The notes beneath the pieces were generated by a model that worked only from the letters and a program-made list of their open reading frames with translations, had not been told where the DNA came from and searched no databases. Shown one piece after another: positions 63,895 through 64,000 of a stretch of 64,000 nt of DNA (its first letter is position 1; each line of letters starts with the position of its first letter). Source of the DNA: Ectothiorhodospira marina (GTDB lineage Bacteria; Pseudomonadota; Gammaproteobacteria; Ectothiorhodospirales; Ectothiorhodospiraceae); contig NZ_FOAA01000004.1 of NCBI RefSeq assembly GCF_900109495.1, forward strand, positions 140,312-204,311, given 5' to 3'. The position numbers and the translations under genes are program-made.

Positions 63895-64000
63895 AGAAGG
63901 CGGCTGCCTTCTTCGCCAAAGAGTCGAACTGAGGTATGAGTTCATCAAGGTGGAGAAGGCCAACTTTACGGTGATGGATTTGTGTCGGGTCATGCAGGTC
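63845..64000 (+). mobile_element. IS3-family insertion element fragment (orfA tail and orfB start)
   Basis: The frame ending at the TGA at 63930-63932 (codons ATG AAG AAG ... AAC) encodes MKKAAAFFAKESN, the characteristic C-terminus of IS3-family OrfA proteins. In the -1 frame, VELRYEFIKVEKANFTVMDL then CRVMQV matches the N-terminus of IS3 OrfB transposases and is open to the window end. The overlap suits -1 programmed frameshifting at the CAAAGAG region. The orfA 5' part is missing, so the left end is truncated or recombined. Confidence 0.75.

Overview
The window is about 64 kb of high-GC chromosomal DNA from a gammaproteobacterium, most likely a halophilic or haloalkaliphilic member of the Ectothiorhodospiraceae and relatives. 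This is inferred from a high-potential iron-sulfur protein, a sucrose synthase, stacked glycine-betaine uptake systems (a BCCT carrier followed by a ProVWX-type ABC importer), an FNR-type regulator, a two-cysteine sulfur-sensing ArsR-like repressor, and Pseudomonas/gammaproteobacterial gene orders (coaBC-dut-algC-argB-pyrE-xthA; mnmG-rsmG-parA-parB-atpIBEFHAGDC-glmU-glmS; rhodanese-grxC-secB-gpsA-trmL; yggS-proC-yggT beside pilT). Species cannot be fixed from the sequence alone.

Layout. 0.2-4.0 kb: sucrose synthase and a convergent MFS carrier. 4.2-10.5 kb: coenzyme A, dUTPase, phosphomannomutase, arginine and pyrimidine genes, plus an exonuclease III in the position of Pseudomonas crc. 10.8-17.2 kb: osmoprotection block (BCCT carrier, ProV/ProW/ProX homologues) and a porin. 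17.3-19.5 kb: mostly non-coding repeats around a PfkB-family sugar kinase; a tandem array of about 117-bp units built around a perfect 20-bp palindrome is the most conspicuous feature. 19.5-34.5 kb: origin-proximal-type housekeeping block (tRNA modification, partitioning, the full F1Fo ATP synthase operon behind a near-consensus sigma70 promoter, GlmU and GlmS). 34.6-44.2 kb: a second MFS carrier, a cell-division and envelope set (ctpA, envC, yibQ), the ArsR-like repressor next to a membrane rhodanese, grxC, secB, gpsA, trmL, an orphan class 1B-like dihydroorotate dehydrogenase and tRNA-Thr(CGT). 44.4-49.7 kb: a small membrane protein, fnr, and a compact operon of secreted retropepsin-like protease, transglutaminase-like membrane protein, ATP-grasp ligase and two fluoride channel genes. 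49.8-61.7 kb: LysR regulator, PEP synthase and its regulator, cysQ-nudE, yrfG, a TauE/DsbD_2-like membrane protein, yggU, a HiPIP module, yggT-proC-yggS and pilT. 61.7-64.0 kb: an accessory patch with a toxin-antitoxin pair whose toxin is frameshifted, a DUF3800 gene, a possible BECR-fold nuclease gene, a truncated gene and the start of an IS3-family element.

How the parts work together. The osmoadaptation theme combines sucrose metabolism, sodium-coupled betaine uptake and an ABC importer whose ATPase carries CBS domains and an acidic tail. A redox and sulfur theme combines HiPIP, FNR, rhodanese, the C35/C101 ArsR-like repressor and a glutaredoxin with an unusual CAFC site. Several families of intergenic repeats are scattered through the window: palindromes with the core CGTTCGCGAACG, a C-rich/G-rich compound hairpin element, and a previously unlabelled element of about 50 bp present in two inverted copies. 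The best candidates for undescribed biology are the paired fluoride channels with complementary Phe-box losses, the protease/transglutaminase/ATP-grasp operon, the putative persulfide switch replacing gpmI, and the DUF3800-centred module at the right edge.
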